A stretch of 64,000 nucleotides of DNA from Winogradskyella luteola (GTDB lineage Bacteria; Bacteroidota; Bacteroidia; Flavobacteriales; Flavobacteriaceae), in contig NZ_JAGSPD010000003.1 in NCBI RefSeq assembly GCF_019203985.1, forward strand, positions 62,001-126,000. Direction: 5' to 3'. The translations under genes and the position numbers were made by a program. Of the stretch, positions 6,664 through 14,800 are shown piece by piece (the first letter of the stretch is position 1; every line of letters starts with the position of its first letter). The notes under the pieces are model-generated. The model had not been told where the DNA came from, did not search any database, and worked only from the letters and a program-made list of their open reading frames with translations.

Positions 6664-8610
6664 CTAGTTCTTTTTTGTTTTTATAATAACAACACCATCT
6701 TTAGCTTTATCTCCATATTTTTCTATAGCACTTTTGTCTTTTAATACTGTCATAGATTCTATGTTGTCAGATGATATTTCAAGCAGGTTTTCTTCTGTAG
6801 ATTCCTTACCGTCAATAATAATCAATGGTGCTTTACCGTCATCGCTATAAAAATAGATTTTGTTGCCAGAGTTGTTTAAAATAATTATGTCTTTATTGCT
6901 ATCCGTAAGGTTGTTTAATTTATGTAAAGCTTTTACTTTGGCACTGCCTTTAACAACAATATTGTCGTCTTCCTCTTCAAGAATAATTTTCTTTCCGTTA
7001 ACTATTATGGTTTCTTGCGCATCATTATTTTTACCTTCAACTATAACTTCGACTATATCATCATCCCCAGAAATCAGTTCAATATTTTTAGATGTTTTAA
7101 TGGTCTTTACTTTTCCTTTTTTGCCATTGCTTCGTACTATATATTTTGTGTCTTGTCCATTGTCATCTTCATATTCTGTTTCTGTAATTACAAAGACATT
7201 GTTTCCGCTGCCAGATTTATTAATTTTGTGTGTATTTCCTGTATGAGTTTCATATACGTAAGTAGTTTTGCCATGTTGTGTATGTCCGTTTCCAATTGAA
7301 ATACTGTTACTGTCTTCATCAAAAACTATCATTATAGGATCTATTGCTTCGTCTGAGTTTACATTATAACTGGCATTGGATTTTTTTGATTTGGCATCAA
7401 TTTTAATACCCGTGATTTCTCCTTTGCTATTACGCTTTATACCTTTAAATTTAACGGTTAACCCTTCTCTTTTTAGATCCTCTTTGATTATGTCTAACTC
7501 AGCATCTGATGTGTTTTTGTTAATTACTACAACAGAAGTATTGTCTAATGCGTTAGAGTCATTTTTACGTGTTTTAGATGAGGCTTTAGCAATTAACGTA
7601 TTCTCTTTTTTCTGATTGTTTTTAGTTGCTGTGGCATTCCCTTTTGGCTTAGCATTTGTTTTATCATCAAATTCTATAGTATCATAGAAATTGTTTAGAT
7701 GAGCAGAAGCCTCAATTGGTGCTACTTCGGTTAAATCTCTTGGGTCATCAATTTCAATAAAAATTTCTTTTGTATTAAAACTCATTAAAAAGAGTACCAA
7801 TGCTGGTAGAATTAGCAAATATTTCAAAGCATTTAACTTTTTTGATTTCGATTTGTGTAACATGATTATTCGTTTTTTGATTTGTGAATTGTAAAAATTA
7901 TTTGTGATTAAAAACTTGTGATTAGGAATACTGGACTTTAATAATATACGTTGGTAGCTTTTTTCACATTTAGAAAAATCCTGTGCTTTTTTGTCGGCTA
8001 TAAACTCTAAATTTTGTTGTACTTCCTTTTTATAAAGCCAAATAAGAGGATTAAACCAAAAGATTACACAAGCCAATTGTGTTAAGATAATATCGATAGA
8101 ATGTAATTCTTTGGCATGTACTTTTTCGTGATTCAAGATGTGACTTAGCTCTTCTTTTGAATATTTTTTAGGGTTGTAAACAATCCAATTAAAAAATGAA
8201 AAAGGAGGAACATCGTTATCGGTTTCAACTAAAACGTGCGGTCCGCTTTTGTAATATTGGTGCTTGTTCAGCAAGAATTTAAGTGACGCAAGTTCTATAA
8301 GTAATTTGCCCAAAAAGAAAGCGAGGCCAACACCATAAATGGTATACAACAGTTGCCAAATATTATAAGTAGGCTCTGAAACGTTTTGATTAGCTTCCAT
8401 ATTTGTAACAATTGTGAAGTTATTGTCTGCTACCATAGGCACATATTCTATATAAATTGGTATAACAACCAAAGGAATTGATAATGAGGTCAATAACCCC
8501 AACAATAGATATAGGCGGTTGGTCTGAAAAAATGTTTCACGCTGTAACAGCATTTTGTAAAAAATATAGAAAATAAATACTACAGCAGATGCTTTTAAAA
8601 GATACTCCAT
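6664..8610 (-). CDS. BlaR1-like M56 family membrane metallopeptidase with plug-like tail
   Basis: 648 residues. The N-terminal third has four predicted membrane helices (about 1-20, 35-55, 90-110 and 265-285) and the zinc protease motif HEKVH within LSHILNHEKVHAKELHSID, followed by FWFNPLIWLYKKEVQQNLEFIADKKA, the M56 hallmark. The C-terminal half (about 290-648) is a long, charged periplasmic region with no penicillin-binding domain; its end, IESMTVLKDKSAIEKYGDKAKDGVVIIKT, resembles the plug segment of TonB-dependent receptors. It forms an operon with the BlaI-type repressor 2 bp upstream. By analogy it senses an envelope signal and inactivates that repressor; the signal is unknown. Confidence 0.88.
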   Translation of the reverse strand: MEYLLKASAVVFIFYIFYKMLLQRETFFQTNRLYLLLGLLTSLSIPLVVIPIYIEYVPMVADNNFTIVTNMEANQNVSEPTYNIWQLLYTIYGVGLAFFLGKLLIELASLKFLLNKHQYYKSGPHVLVETDNDVPPFSFFNWIVYNPKKYSKEELSHILNHEKVHAKELHSIDIILTQLACVIFWFNPLIWLYKKEVQQNLEFIADKKAQDFSKCEKSYQRILLKSSIPNHKFLITNNFYNSQIKKRIIMLHKSKSKKLNALKYLLILPALVLFLMSFNTKEIFIEIDDPRDLTEVAPIEASAHLNNFYDTIEFDDKTNAKPKGNATATKNNQKKENTLIAKASSKTRKNDSNALDNTSVVVINKNTSDAELDIIKEDLKREGLTVKFKGIKRNSKGEITGIKIDAKSKKSNASYNVNSDEAIDPIMIVFDEDSNSISIGNGHTQHGKTTYVYETHTGNTHKINKSGSGNNVFVITETEYEDDNGQDTKYIVRSNGKKGKVKTIKTSKNIELISGDDDIVEVIVEGKNNDAQETIIVNGKKIILEEEDDNIVVKGSAKVKALHKLNNLTDSNKDIIILNNSGNKIYFYSDDGKAPLIIIDGKESTEENLLEISSDNIESMTVLKDKSAIEKYGDKAKDGVVIIKTKKN

Positions 8611-8612
8611 GA

Positions 8613-8972
8613 TTAGTCTTTATTTTCGATTAGTGCAATAATTTCCTTAAGCTCATCAACGCTTATCTTTTCTTCCTTGGCAAAAAAGGACACCACATTT
8701 TTATAAGAGCTATTAAAATAGTTTTCAATAGCAGTGGTCATAAACCGTTTTTTGTAATCCTCTTTAGAAACAATAGGGAAGTACTGGTGTGTTTTTCCAT
8801 AAGCATTATAACTCACATAGCCTTTCTCTTCCAAATTTCTAATAATTGTGGATAGGGTATTGTAATGCGGCTTGTCGGTTTTAATCTCTGCTAGCACATC
8901 TTTTACAAACCCTTTTTCGAGCTTCCATAAAATGTGCATGATTTCCTCTTCTTTATTTGTTAGTTTTTGCAT
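8613..8972 (-). CDS. BlaI/MecI/CopY family transcriptional repressor
   Basis: 119 residues with a winged helix at the N-terminus (LTNKEEEIMHILWKLEKGFV...HYNTLSTIIRNLEEKGYVSYNAYGKTHQYFP) and a short dimerisation tail, the standard BlaI length and pattern. The stop is 2 bp before the M56 peptidase start, so the two are co-transcribed and translationally close. A near-perfect inverted repeat upstream (9007-9026) is the likely autoregulatory operator. BlaI repressors are normally cut or released after signalling by their M56 partner. Confidence 0.92.
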   Translation of the reverse strand: MQKLTNKEEEIMHILWKLEKGFVKDVLAEIKTDKPHYNTLSTIIRNLEEKGYVSYNAYGKTHQYFPIVSKEDYKKRFMTTAIENYFNSSYKNVVSFFAKEEKISVDELKEIIALIENKD

Positions 8973-9006
8973 TGAAATGATAAATTAAATTATCTTGATT
9001 CCAAAT

Positions 9007-9026
9007 ATAACTATTTTTATAGTTAT
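9007..9026. promoter_or_regulatory. Inverted repeat, probable BlaI operator
   Basis: ATAACTAT-TTTT-ATAGTTAT is a perfect 8-bp inverted repeat 34 bp upstream of the blaI-like start, with a further half site TAGTTATT about 16 bp beyond. Position and symmetry fit a repressor dimer site; which protein binds is inferred from location. Confidence 0.55.
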
Positions 9027-9137
9027 GAAACTAAAATAATAGTTATTTAACGAAATTTTTAGTTTTTCGTTGCTTTAAAAATGAAATGCTATCTTCGCGA
9101 TTTAATGAAGAGAGCAGATTAAATATCTATAAATTAA

Positions 9138-10088
9138 ATGAGTGTATTCCTTGTTATAGCTGGCTTAGCGTTGCTGGTGGTAGGTGGTGATTTTTTGGTA
9201 AGAGCATCAGTTGGCTTGTCTTTTAAGCTAAAAATTTCTAAACTGGTTATTGGTATGACCGTGGTGTCTTTTGCAACTTCTGCACCAGAGTTGTTGGTAA
9301 GTTTGCAAGCAGCTTTTGATGGCATATCGGATATAGCACTGGGTAATGTTATTGGGTCTAACATTGCAAATATTGGTTTGGTTTTGGGCATTACCGCAAT
9401 TATTTCCCCATTGGCAGTAGATAGGGATTTCTATAGGCTCAACTGGCCAATGATGATGTTGGCTTCCTTTGTGCTCTATTACTTTTTGAAGAATGATGAA
9501 GTATTAACAGATGTCGAAGGTCTTATATTATTTGTTGCGCTTATCGTTTTTCTTTTCATATTAATCCGTAGCTCAAGAAAATCGACTAAGGCTAATCTTG
9601 AAGAGGTTGACGATGCGTTAGCTGTGGTCTCTAATTTTAAAATTGTAATGTGGTTGTTAATTGGTGCTGCAGGTCTATATTTTGGTTCTGAGTGGTTGGT
9701 TGAAGGGGCGAAACAATTGGCAAAAGCCATAGGTATAAGCGATTATGCCATTTCGGTAACTGTAATTGCCATAGGAACAAGCGTACCAGAACTAGCGGCT
9801 TCAGTTATTGCTGCGCTTAAAAAGGAAAAGGCAATTTCTTTAGGGAATTTAATAGGTTCCAATATATTCAATATTGCTTCAGTTTTAGGTTTAACGGCTA
9901 TTATAAAGCCTATTGTGGTTAATCCTGAAACTCCAGAAATATTGTCCACAAACATTTTTTGGATGATTGCTTTTGCGGCTATTTTAGTACCGTTAATGTT
10001 AATTCCCAAGCGGTTTGTTATTGGTCGCTACAAGGGTATGCTTTTGTTTGGGGCGTATATTGTTTTTATATATTTAACTTTGAAATAA
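9138..10088 (+). CDS. Calcium/sodium antiporter (CaCA family, YrbG-like)
   Basis: 316 residues, ten or so membrane helices in two inverted halves. Each half carries the alpha-repeat motif: GNVIGSNIANIGLVLGITAI (about 74-95) and GNLIGSNIFNIASVLGLTAI (about 235-256), together with ATSAPELLVS and GTSVPELAAS segments that hold the cation-binding acidic residues. These are diagnostic of CaCA exchangers that export Ca2+ in exchange for Na+ at the inner membrane. It is a single-gene unit ending in a bidirectional hairpin. Confidence 0.93.
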   Translation: MSVFLVIAGLALLVVGGDFLVRASVGLSFKLKISKLVIGMTVVSFATSAPELLVSLQAAFDGISDIALGNVIGSNIANIGLVLGITAIISPLAVDRDFYRLNWPMMMLASFVLYYFLKNDEVLTDVEGLILFVALIVFLFILIRSSRKSTKANLEEVDDALAVVSNFKIVMWLLIGAAGLYFGSEWLVEGAKQLAKAIGISDYAISVTVIAIGTSVPELAASVIAALKKEKAISLGNLIGSNIFNIASVLGLTAIIKPIVVNPETPEILSTNIFWMIAFAAILVPLMLIPKRFVIGRYKGMLLFGAYIVFIYLTLK

Positions 10089-10120
10089 AAAAGCCTTAAG
10101 ATTACTCTCAAGGCCTTTAA
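10086..10120. terminator. Bidirectional terminator
   Basis: GCCTTAAG and CTCAAGGC form a stem between the convergent antiporter and GSII genes, with A-run on the left and T-run on the right for the minus-strand reading. Confidence 0.7.
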
Positions 10121-10140
10121 CAAATAGTTTTATATAAGGA

Positions 10141-11163
10141 TTATGCTGTTATATCAGCACTTTTTACAGTTTTTATAATTCTACCTGCAATTTTATAAGG
10201 ATCACCATTAGAAGCTGGTCGTCGGTCCTCTAACCAACCTTTCCAGCCTTTTTCTACAGTAATAATTGGGATTCTAATAGACGCACCTCTGTCTGATATA
10301 CCATAACTAAAGTCATCAATAGACGCTGTTTCATGGTCACCAGTTAAACGTTGATCGTTAAACTCCCCATATACGGCAATGTGTTCTTTTACAACAGGTC
10401 TAAATGCTTCACATATTTTTTCATAAACTTCTTGGCTACCACAGGTTCTCAAGGTTGTATTGGAGAAGTTGGCATGCATACCAGAACCATTCCAATCCAT
10501 ATCTTTTCCAAGAGGTTTTGGGTGATATTCAATATAGTATCCATATTTTTCGGTAAGACGATCCAATAAGTAACGTGCTATCCAAATTTCATCTCCGGCT
10601 TTTTTAGCACCTTTAGCAAATAGTTGAAACTCCCACTGACCAGATGCTACTTCTTGGTTAATGCCTTCAAAATTTAAACCTGCGGCAATACATAAGTCTG
10701 CATGTTCTTCAACTAAGTCTCTTCCGTGTGTATTTCGACCCCCAACAGAGCAATAATACAAACCTTGAGGTGCAGGATAACCACCAACAGGAAATCCTAA
10801 AGGCAGTTGTGTTTTTCTATCCATAATAAAGTATTCTTGTTCAAAACCAAACCAGAAGTCATTATCTTCATCTTCAATTGTTGCTCTACCATTGGACTCG
10901 TGAGGTGTTCCGTCTGCATTTAAAACCTCTGTCATTACTAAGTAACCATCCTTTCTTGCAGGATCTGGGTAAATTGCTACAGGTTTTAATAAACAATCCG
11001 AAGAACCTCCTTCAGCTTGTCGGGTAGAACTACCATCGAAAGACCAAATAGGACAATCTTCTAATTTACCACTAAAGTCATCTTCAACTTTGGTTTTACT
11101 TCTCATGTTTTGAGTTGGCTTGTAGCCATCCAACCAAATGTATTCTAATTTTGATTTGCTCAT
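10141..11163 (-). CDS. glnA: Glutamine synthetase type II (eukaryote-like)
   Basis: 340 residues, the short GSII length (bacterial GSI is about 470). Beta-grasp start KLEYIWLDGYKPTQNMRSKT, then DDFSGKLEDCPIWSFDGSSTRQA, GFEQEYF (metal-binding Glu), QGLYYCSVGG, GQWEFQL, GSGMHANFS and RGASIRIP in the family order. It condenses glutamate and ammonia with ATP in the cytoplasm. It is divergent from a type III enzyme at 11333, the two sharing a 169-bp control region with a perfect palindrome. Having two unrelated GS types suggests division by nitrogen status (inference). Confidence 0.93.
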   Translation of the reverse strand: MSKSKLEYIWLDGYKPTQNMRSKTKVEDDFSGKLEDCPIWSFDGSSTRQAEGGSSDCLLKPVAIYPDPARKDGYLVMTEVLNADGTPHESNGRATIEDEDNDFWFGFEQEYFIMDRKTQLPLGFPVGGYPAPQGLYYCSVGGRNTHGRDLVEEHADLCIAAGLNFEGINQEVASGQWEFQLFAKGAKKAGDEIWIARYLLDRLTEKYGYYIEYHPKPLGKDMDWNGSGMHANFSNTTLRTCGSQEVYEKICEAFRPVVKEHIAVYGEFNDQRLTGDHETASIDDFSYGISDRGASIRIPIITVEKGWKGWLEDRRPASNGDPYKIAGRIIKTVKSADITA

Positions 11164-11265
11164 TATAATAGGATTATGAATTTTTGATAGGCAAATTTCA
11201 TTAAAATTTAATTATACCCCAAAAAAAATAGGGTTAAATGCTAAAAAATCTTATTAACAGTTGTT

Positions 11266-11310
11266 AATACCCTTAAATTTTTAAGGGTATTTAATATTTA
11301 TTTAGATTTG
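11266..11310 (+). promoter_or_regulatory. Palindrome plus promoter upstream of GSIII gene
   Basis: A perfect palindrome with 12-bp arms (AATACCCTTAAA at 11266-11277, TTTAAGGGTATT at 11280-11291) lies 11 bp before a -7 element TAGATTTG (11303-11310), itself 22 bp before the ATG. A weaker ACCC...GGGT pair lies nearby on the GSII side (around 11214-11234). It looks like an operator overlapping the -33 region; a nitrogen regulator is plausible but not identified. Confidence 0.6.
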
Positions 11311-11332
11311 TGGTCTAAAACAGATTATAATT

Positions 11333-13519
11333 ATGTCAACATTAAGATTTAATGCAATAAAAGAATCTTTAAAAAGAAAGCCATTAAAGGTTGAAGAGTT
11401 TAAACGTCGTTCCGAAGTTTTTGGATTTAATGTATTTAATGCAACGGCAATGCGACAATATTTAACTAAAGATGCTTTGGATAGTATTTTTGAGGCTATT
11501 GAAAAGGGTAACAAAATAGATCGTATAATTGCGGACCATATTTCTACGGGAATGAAAGAATGGGCCATTTCCAAAGGTGCGACACATTATACACATTGGT
11601 TTCAGCCTTTAACAGGTGCAACAGCAGAAAAACATGATGCTTTTTTTGAAACTATTGGTGATGGTTTAGCTATTGAAAAATTTGGGGGAGATCAATTGGT
11701 GCAACAAGAACCTGATGCTTCCAGTTTTCCGCATGGAGGTATTAGAAATACTTTTGAAGCTAGAGGTTATACTGCTTGGGATCCGACATCTCCAGCTTTT
11801 ATATATGGTACAACCTTATGCATTCCAACAGTGTTTGTAGCTTATACAGGCGAGGCATTAGATTACAAGACGCCTCTATTGCGAGCGCTTCAAGCGGTAG
11901 ATAACGCAGCAGTTGATGTTTGTAAATATTTCGATAAAAATGTAAAGAAAGTAAATGCTTCTTTAGGTTGGGAACAAGAATACTTTTTAATAGACAACGA
12001 CCTTGCTACATCAAGGCCAGATATTGTATTGACAGGTCGAACGCTTTTAGGACATTCGCCAGCAAAGGGTCAGCAGCTCGATGATCATTATTTTGGAACT
12101 ATACCAAATAGAGCAATGGCGTATATGCGAGACTTGGAGAATGAGTGCATGCTATTGGGTATTCCGGTAAAAACGAGACATAATGAGGTGGCTCCAAACC
12201 AGTTTGAATTGGCTCCTATATATGAAGAAGCCAATTTAGCTGTTGACCATAACTCATTATTAATGGATGTAATGCAAAAAGTTGCGGAGCGTCATAGCTT
12301 TATGGTGCTTATGCACGAAAAACCATTTGCGGGTGTCAACGGATCTGGAAAGCACAATAATTGGAGCTTAAGTACGGATACAGGTGTTAATCTTTTATCA
12401 CCAGGTAAAACACCGATGAGTAACTTACAGTTTCTGACCTTTTTCATTAATACGATTAAAGCGGTTCAAACCCATGAAGAGTTATTGAGAGCAGCAATAG
12501 CATCAGCAAGTAACGACCATAGGTTGGGGGCAAATGAAGCTCCACCTGCGATCATCTCTGTATTTATAGGTGCACAACTGACCAATGTGCTAGAGGAGTT
12601 AAAAACTGTTACCAAAGGAAAGTTGTCTCCGCAAGAAAAAACAGATTTAAAGCTTAATGTTGTTGGAAAAATTCCTGAGATACTTCTAGATAATACGGAC
12701 AGAAATAGAACCTCACCATTTGCTTTTACTGGTAATAAGTTTGAGTTTAGGGCTGTAGGTTCTACAGCTAATTGTGCTAACCCTATGACAGTTTTAAATA
12801 CTATAGTGGCAAAACAATTGATAGATTTTAAAACAGAAGTTGATGCATTGATAGACAAAAAAACCATGAAAAAGGATGATGCTATATTTAATGTATTGAG
12901 AGAATATATTAAAACTTCAAAAAACATTCTTTTTGAGGGTAATGGCTATAGCGAAGCGTGGGAAAAAGAAGCTAAGAAGCGAGGTTTGAGTAATAATAAA
13001 ACAACACCAGAGGCTTTAAAAGTAAAAGTATCAAAGTCATCTTTAGAGCTTTTTGAAAGTTTAGGAGTCATGAATAAGGTCGAAGCACAAGCGCGTTTCG
13101 AGATTGAGATGGAAGAGTACATTCTTCATACGCAAATTGAGAGCAGGGTTCTAGGGGATATAGCCCGCAATCATATTGTGCCTACAGCTGTAAGATATCA
13201 GAACATATTGATTGAAAATGTTACAGGTCTAAAGACAATTTATGGCAGTGAGTTTAAAGATTTTGCTAAAGAACAACTTGCATTAATAGAACAGATATCT
13301 AGCCACATTGAAGCCATAAACTCATTAGTTACAAAAATGACTAACGAACGTAGAAATTTAAATAAAATAGATAATATTGAGAAAAAAGCAGACGGTTACT
13401 GTAATAAAGTAAAACCTTTGTTTGAAGATATAAGATATCATTGCGATAAACTTGAGCTTATGATTGATGATGAGCTTTGGCCATTGACGAAGTATAGGGA
13501 ACTTTTATTTACCAAATAA
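11333..13519 (+). CDS. glnN: Glutamine synthetase type III
   Basis: 728 residues, the usual GSIII length. Catalytic signatures in order include GWEQEYFLID (about 203-212), MRDLENECMLLGIPVKTRHNEVAPNQFE, EKPFAGVNGSGKHNNWSL (about 330-347) and NRTSPFAFTGNKFEFRAVGS (about 460-479), all GSIII hallmarks; the long C-terminal helical part is also typical. GSIII is a dodecameric cytoplasmic ammonia-assimilating enzyme common in Bacteroidota and often nitrogen-regulated. Its leader carries a strong palindrome. Confidence 0.95.
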   Translation: MSTLRFNAIKESLKRKPLKVEEFKRRSEVFGFNVFNATAMRQYLTKDALDSIFEAIEKGNKIDRIIADHISTGMKEWAISKGATHYTHWFQPLTGATAEKHDAFFETIGDGLAIEKFGGDQLVQQEPDASSFPHGGIRNTFEARGYTAWDPTSPAFIYGTTLCIPTVFVAYTGEALDYKTPLLRALQAVDNAAVDVCKYFDKNVKKVNASLGWEQEYFLIDNDLATSRPDIVLTGRTLLGHSPAKGQQLDDHYFGTIPNRAMAYMRDLENECMLLGIPVKTRHNEVAPNQFELAPIYEEANLAVDHNSLLMDVMQKVAERHSFMVLMHEKPFAGVNGSGKHNNWSLSTDTGVNLLSPGKTPMSNLQFLTFFINTIKAVQTHEELLRAAIASASNDHRLGANEAPPAIISVFIGAQLTNVLEELKTVTKGKLSPQEKTDLKLNVVGKIPEILLDNTDRNRTSPFAFTGNKFEFRAVGSTANCANPMTVLNTIVAKQLIDFKTEVDALIDKKTMKKDDAIFNVLREYIKTSKNILFEGNGYSEAWEKEAKKRGLSNNKTTPEALKVKVSKSSLELFESLGVMNKVEAQARFEIEMEEYILHTQIESRVLGDIARNHIVPTAVRYQNILIENVTGLKTIYGSEFKDFAKEQLALIEQISSHIEAINSLVTKMTNERRNLNKIDNIEKKADGYCNKVKPLFEDIRYHCDKLELMIDDELWPLTKYRELLFTK

Positions 13520-13728
13520 GGCTTTATTCAAAATAGAGGACCTTTAATGATAAAAGGTATATTAACGTAAAGTTACCTATCTTAATGTATAAGTAATGAT
13601 ACGTAGAAGAAATCGTTTTAAATTCTGTATCTGTGTAGTTCGTCGATTACAACTATCGTATTGTCGAAAAACGTGTTAATTCTAGGCAAAAAACAGGCCA
13701 TAGTCATTTAAGCAAAGAGTTAATTTAG

Positions 13729-13736
13729 TATGTTTG
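13729..13736 (+). promoter_or_regulatory. -7 promoter element of small secreted peptide gene
   Basis: TATGTTTG fits TAnnTTTG, 28 bp before the small gene at 13764. The preceding 200 bp after the GSIII gene hold no recognisable gene. Confidence 0.5.
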
Positions 13737-13763
13737 TAGTGCTATTAATCAATATTTGTAAAA

Positions 13764-13901
13764 ATGAAGAAGTTACTATTAAGCGTAGCTATTCTTGTGG
13801 GTGCGACTTTAATTCTTTCTCAAGACAATTCAGAAGACATAAAGGATGTTATCAAGGATGATGTTGTTAATGTTCAACCTGAGTTACAGACGGAATCTTA
13901 A
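13764..13901 (+). CDS. Small secreted peptide, 45 residues
   Basis: ATG at 13764, stop 13899-13901. A signal peptide (MKKLLLSVAILVGATLILSQ) is followed by a very acidic 25-residue mature part (DNSEDIKDVIKDDVVNVQPE). It has its own promoter element and a strong terminator, so it is a compact expressed unit. No homology is recognised. Mature peptide would be exported to periplasm or beyond; role unknown. Confidence 0.6.
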   Translation: MKKLLLSVAILVGATLILSQDNSEDIKDVIKDDVVNVQPELQTES

Positions 13902-13942
13902 AACTTTAAGATTATATTACAGGGCTCATGGCCTTTAAAAAG

Positions 13943-13984
13943 AAAAAAAGGATAAAATCAATAATACTGGTTTTATCCTTTTTT
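13943..13984 (+). terminator. Intrinsic terminator
   Basis: A-rich AAAAAAGGATAAAA pairs with TTTTATCCTTTTTT around a 13-nt loop, 42 nt after the small peptide gene. The perfect 14-bp stem ends in a T-run. Confidence 0.85.
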
Positions 13985-14088
13985 AATGCTGTAAACCTCT
14001 CATTTTAGTACATTTTGTAGAATAATTGTCTATATTGCATAGCTCCGTAACCTTAAATGACACCAACTTATTTTCTAATTAAGGTGAT

Positions 14089-14754
14089 ATGATTATCAAA
14101 TATAAGTACATTTTGCTAACAACATTATTAACTGTTTTTCTTTTAAACAGTACTTATGCGCAAGATGAAAATGGAGAAACAAATAAAAAGCTCTATAAAA
14201 AGATTGAGTTCTATGATTTACGTGGCACTAATGCTGCTGATATGGCCATTGGCACGGCACTGATTACTGGTGATTTTCCGCAGCCAGAATTAGGAATTTA
14301 TTTTAGGTTGGGTTACAAGCGCCATGTTACTGAGCATTTCGGTATCAGTTTAACTTTTAATAGATACAATCTGGCATTTGATGAAACGTTCCACGAAGGA
14401 TTTATGTCCTTTGATTTAAACCTAGAATATTTAATAAACCCATATCATAATATTAGTCCATTTATTTACGGTGGATATGGATACAATGCAGATACTTCTT
14501 TTGAAACCACTGCAGCTAAGGCTCAAGGAGGTTTGGGAATAGAGTTCATTGTGCTAGAAAAATTTGGTGTAAAATTATTTGGCGAATATAATTACGTTTT
14601 CTCTGATGAGTCCAATCCTATTATCCAAGCAGAAAGTAATATTGGCTTCATTAGAATGGGATTGGGCTTAAACTTTTATTTTGGCGGTAATAAGAGAAAG
14701 CAAAAACTGTTAGATAGCATTGAAACTATAATTAATTCCAATTTAATTAAATAA
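14089..14754 (+). CDS. Outer-membrane beta-barrel protein
   Basis: 221 residues with an N-terminal signal peptide (about 1-24, ending TYAQ) and alternating hydrophobic/polar strands such as ELGIYFRLGYKRHV, FGISLTFNRYNL, ISPFIYGGYGYN, FGVKLFGEYNYVF and GFIRMGLGLNFYFG, the pattern of an eight-stranded OmpX/OprF-like barrel. The GTNAADMAIGTALITGDF segment resembles the barrel region found next to CsgG-type proteins in flavobacteria, but no CsgG domain is present here. Function unknown. Confidence 0.72.
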   Translation: MIIKYKYILLTTLLTVFLLNSTYAQDENGETNKKLYKKIEFYDLRGTNAADMAIGTALITGDFPQPELGIYFRLGYKRHVTEHFGISLTFNRYNLAFDETFHEGFMSFDLNLEYLINPYHNISPFIYGGYGYNADTSFETTAAKAQGGLGIEFIVLEKFGVKLFGEYNYVFSDESNPIIQAESNIGFIRMGLGLNFYFGGNKRKQKLLDSIETIINSNLIK

Positions 14755-14768
14755 TAAATATCAATTCT

Positions 14769-14776
14769 TACTTTTG
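14769..14776 (+). promoter_or_regulatory. -7 promoter element of purM
   Basis: TACTTTTG fits TAnnTTTG and lies 25 bp before the purM ATG. Confidence 0.6.
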
Positions 14777-14800
14777 CAGAACCAATTATAAAATTCTTCA

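Noticed and set aside
7015..7299. Cys- and Phe-rich frame opposite to the M56 peptidase gene
   Set aside because: It is the reverse reading of the charged linker of that gene and lies fully inside it.
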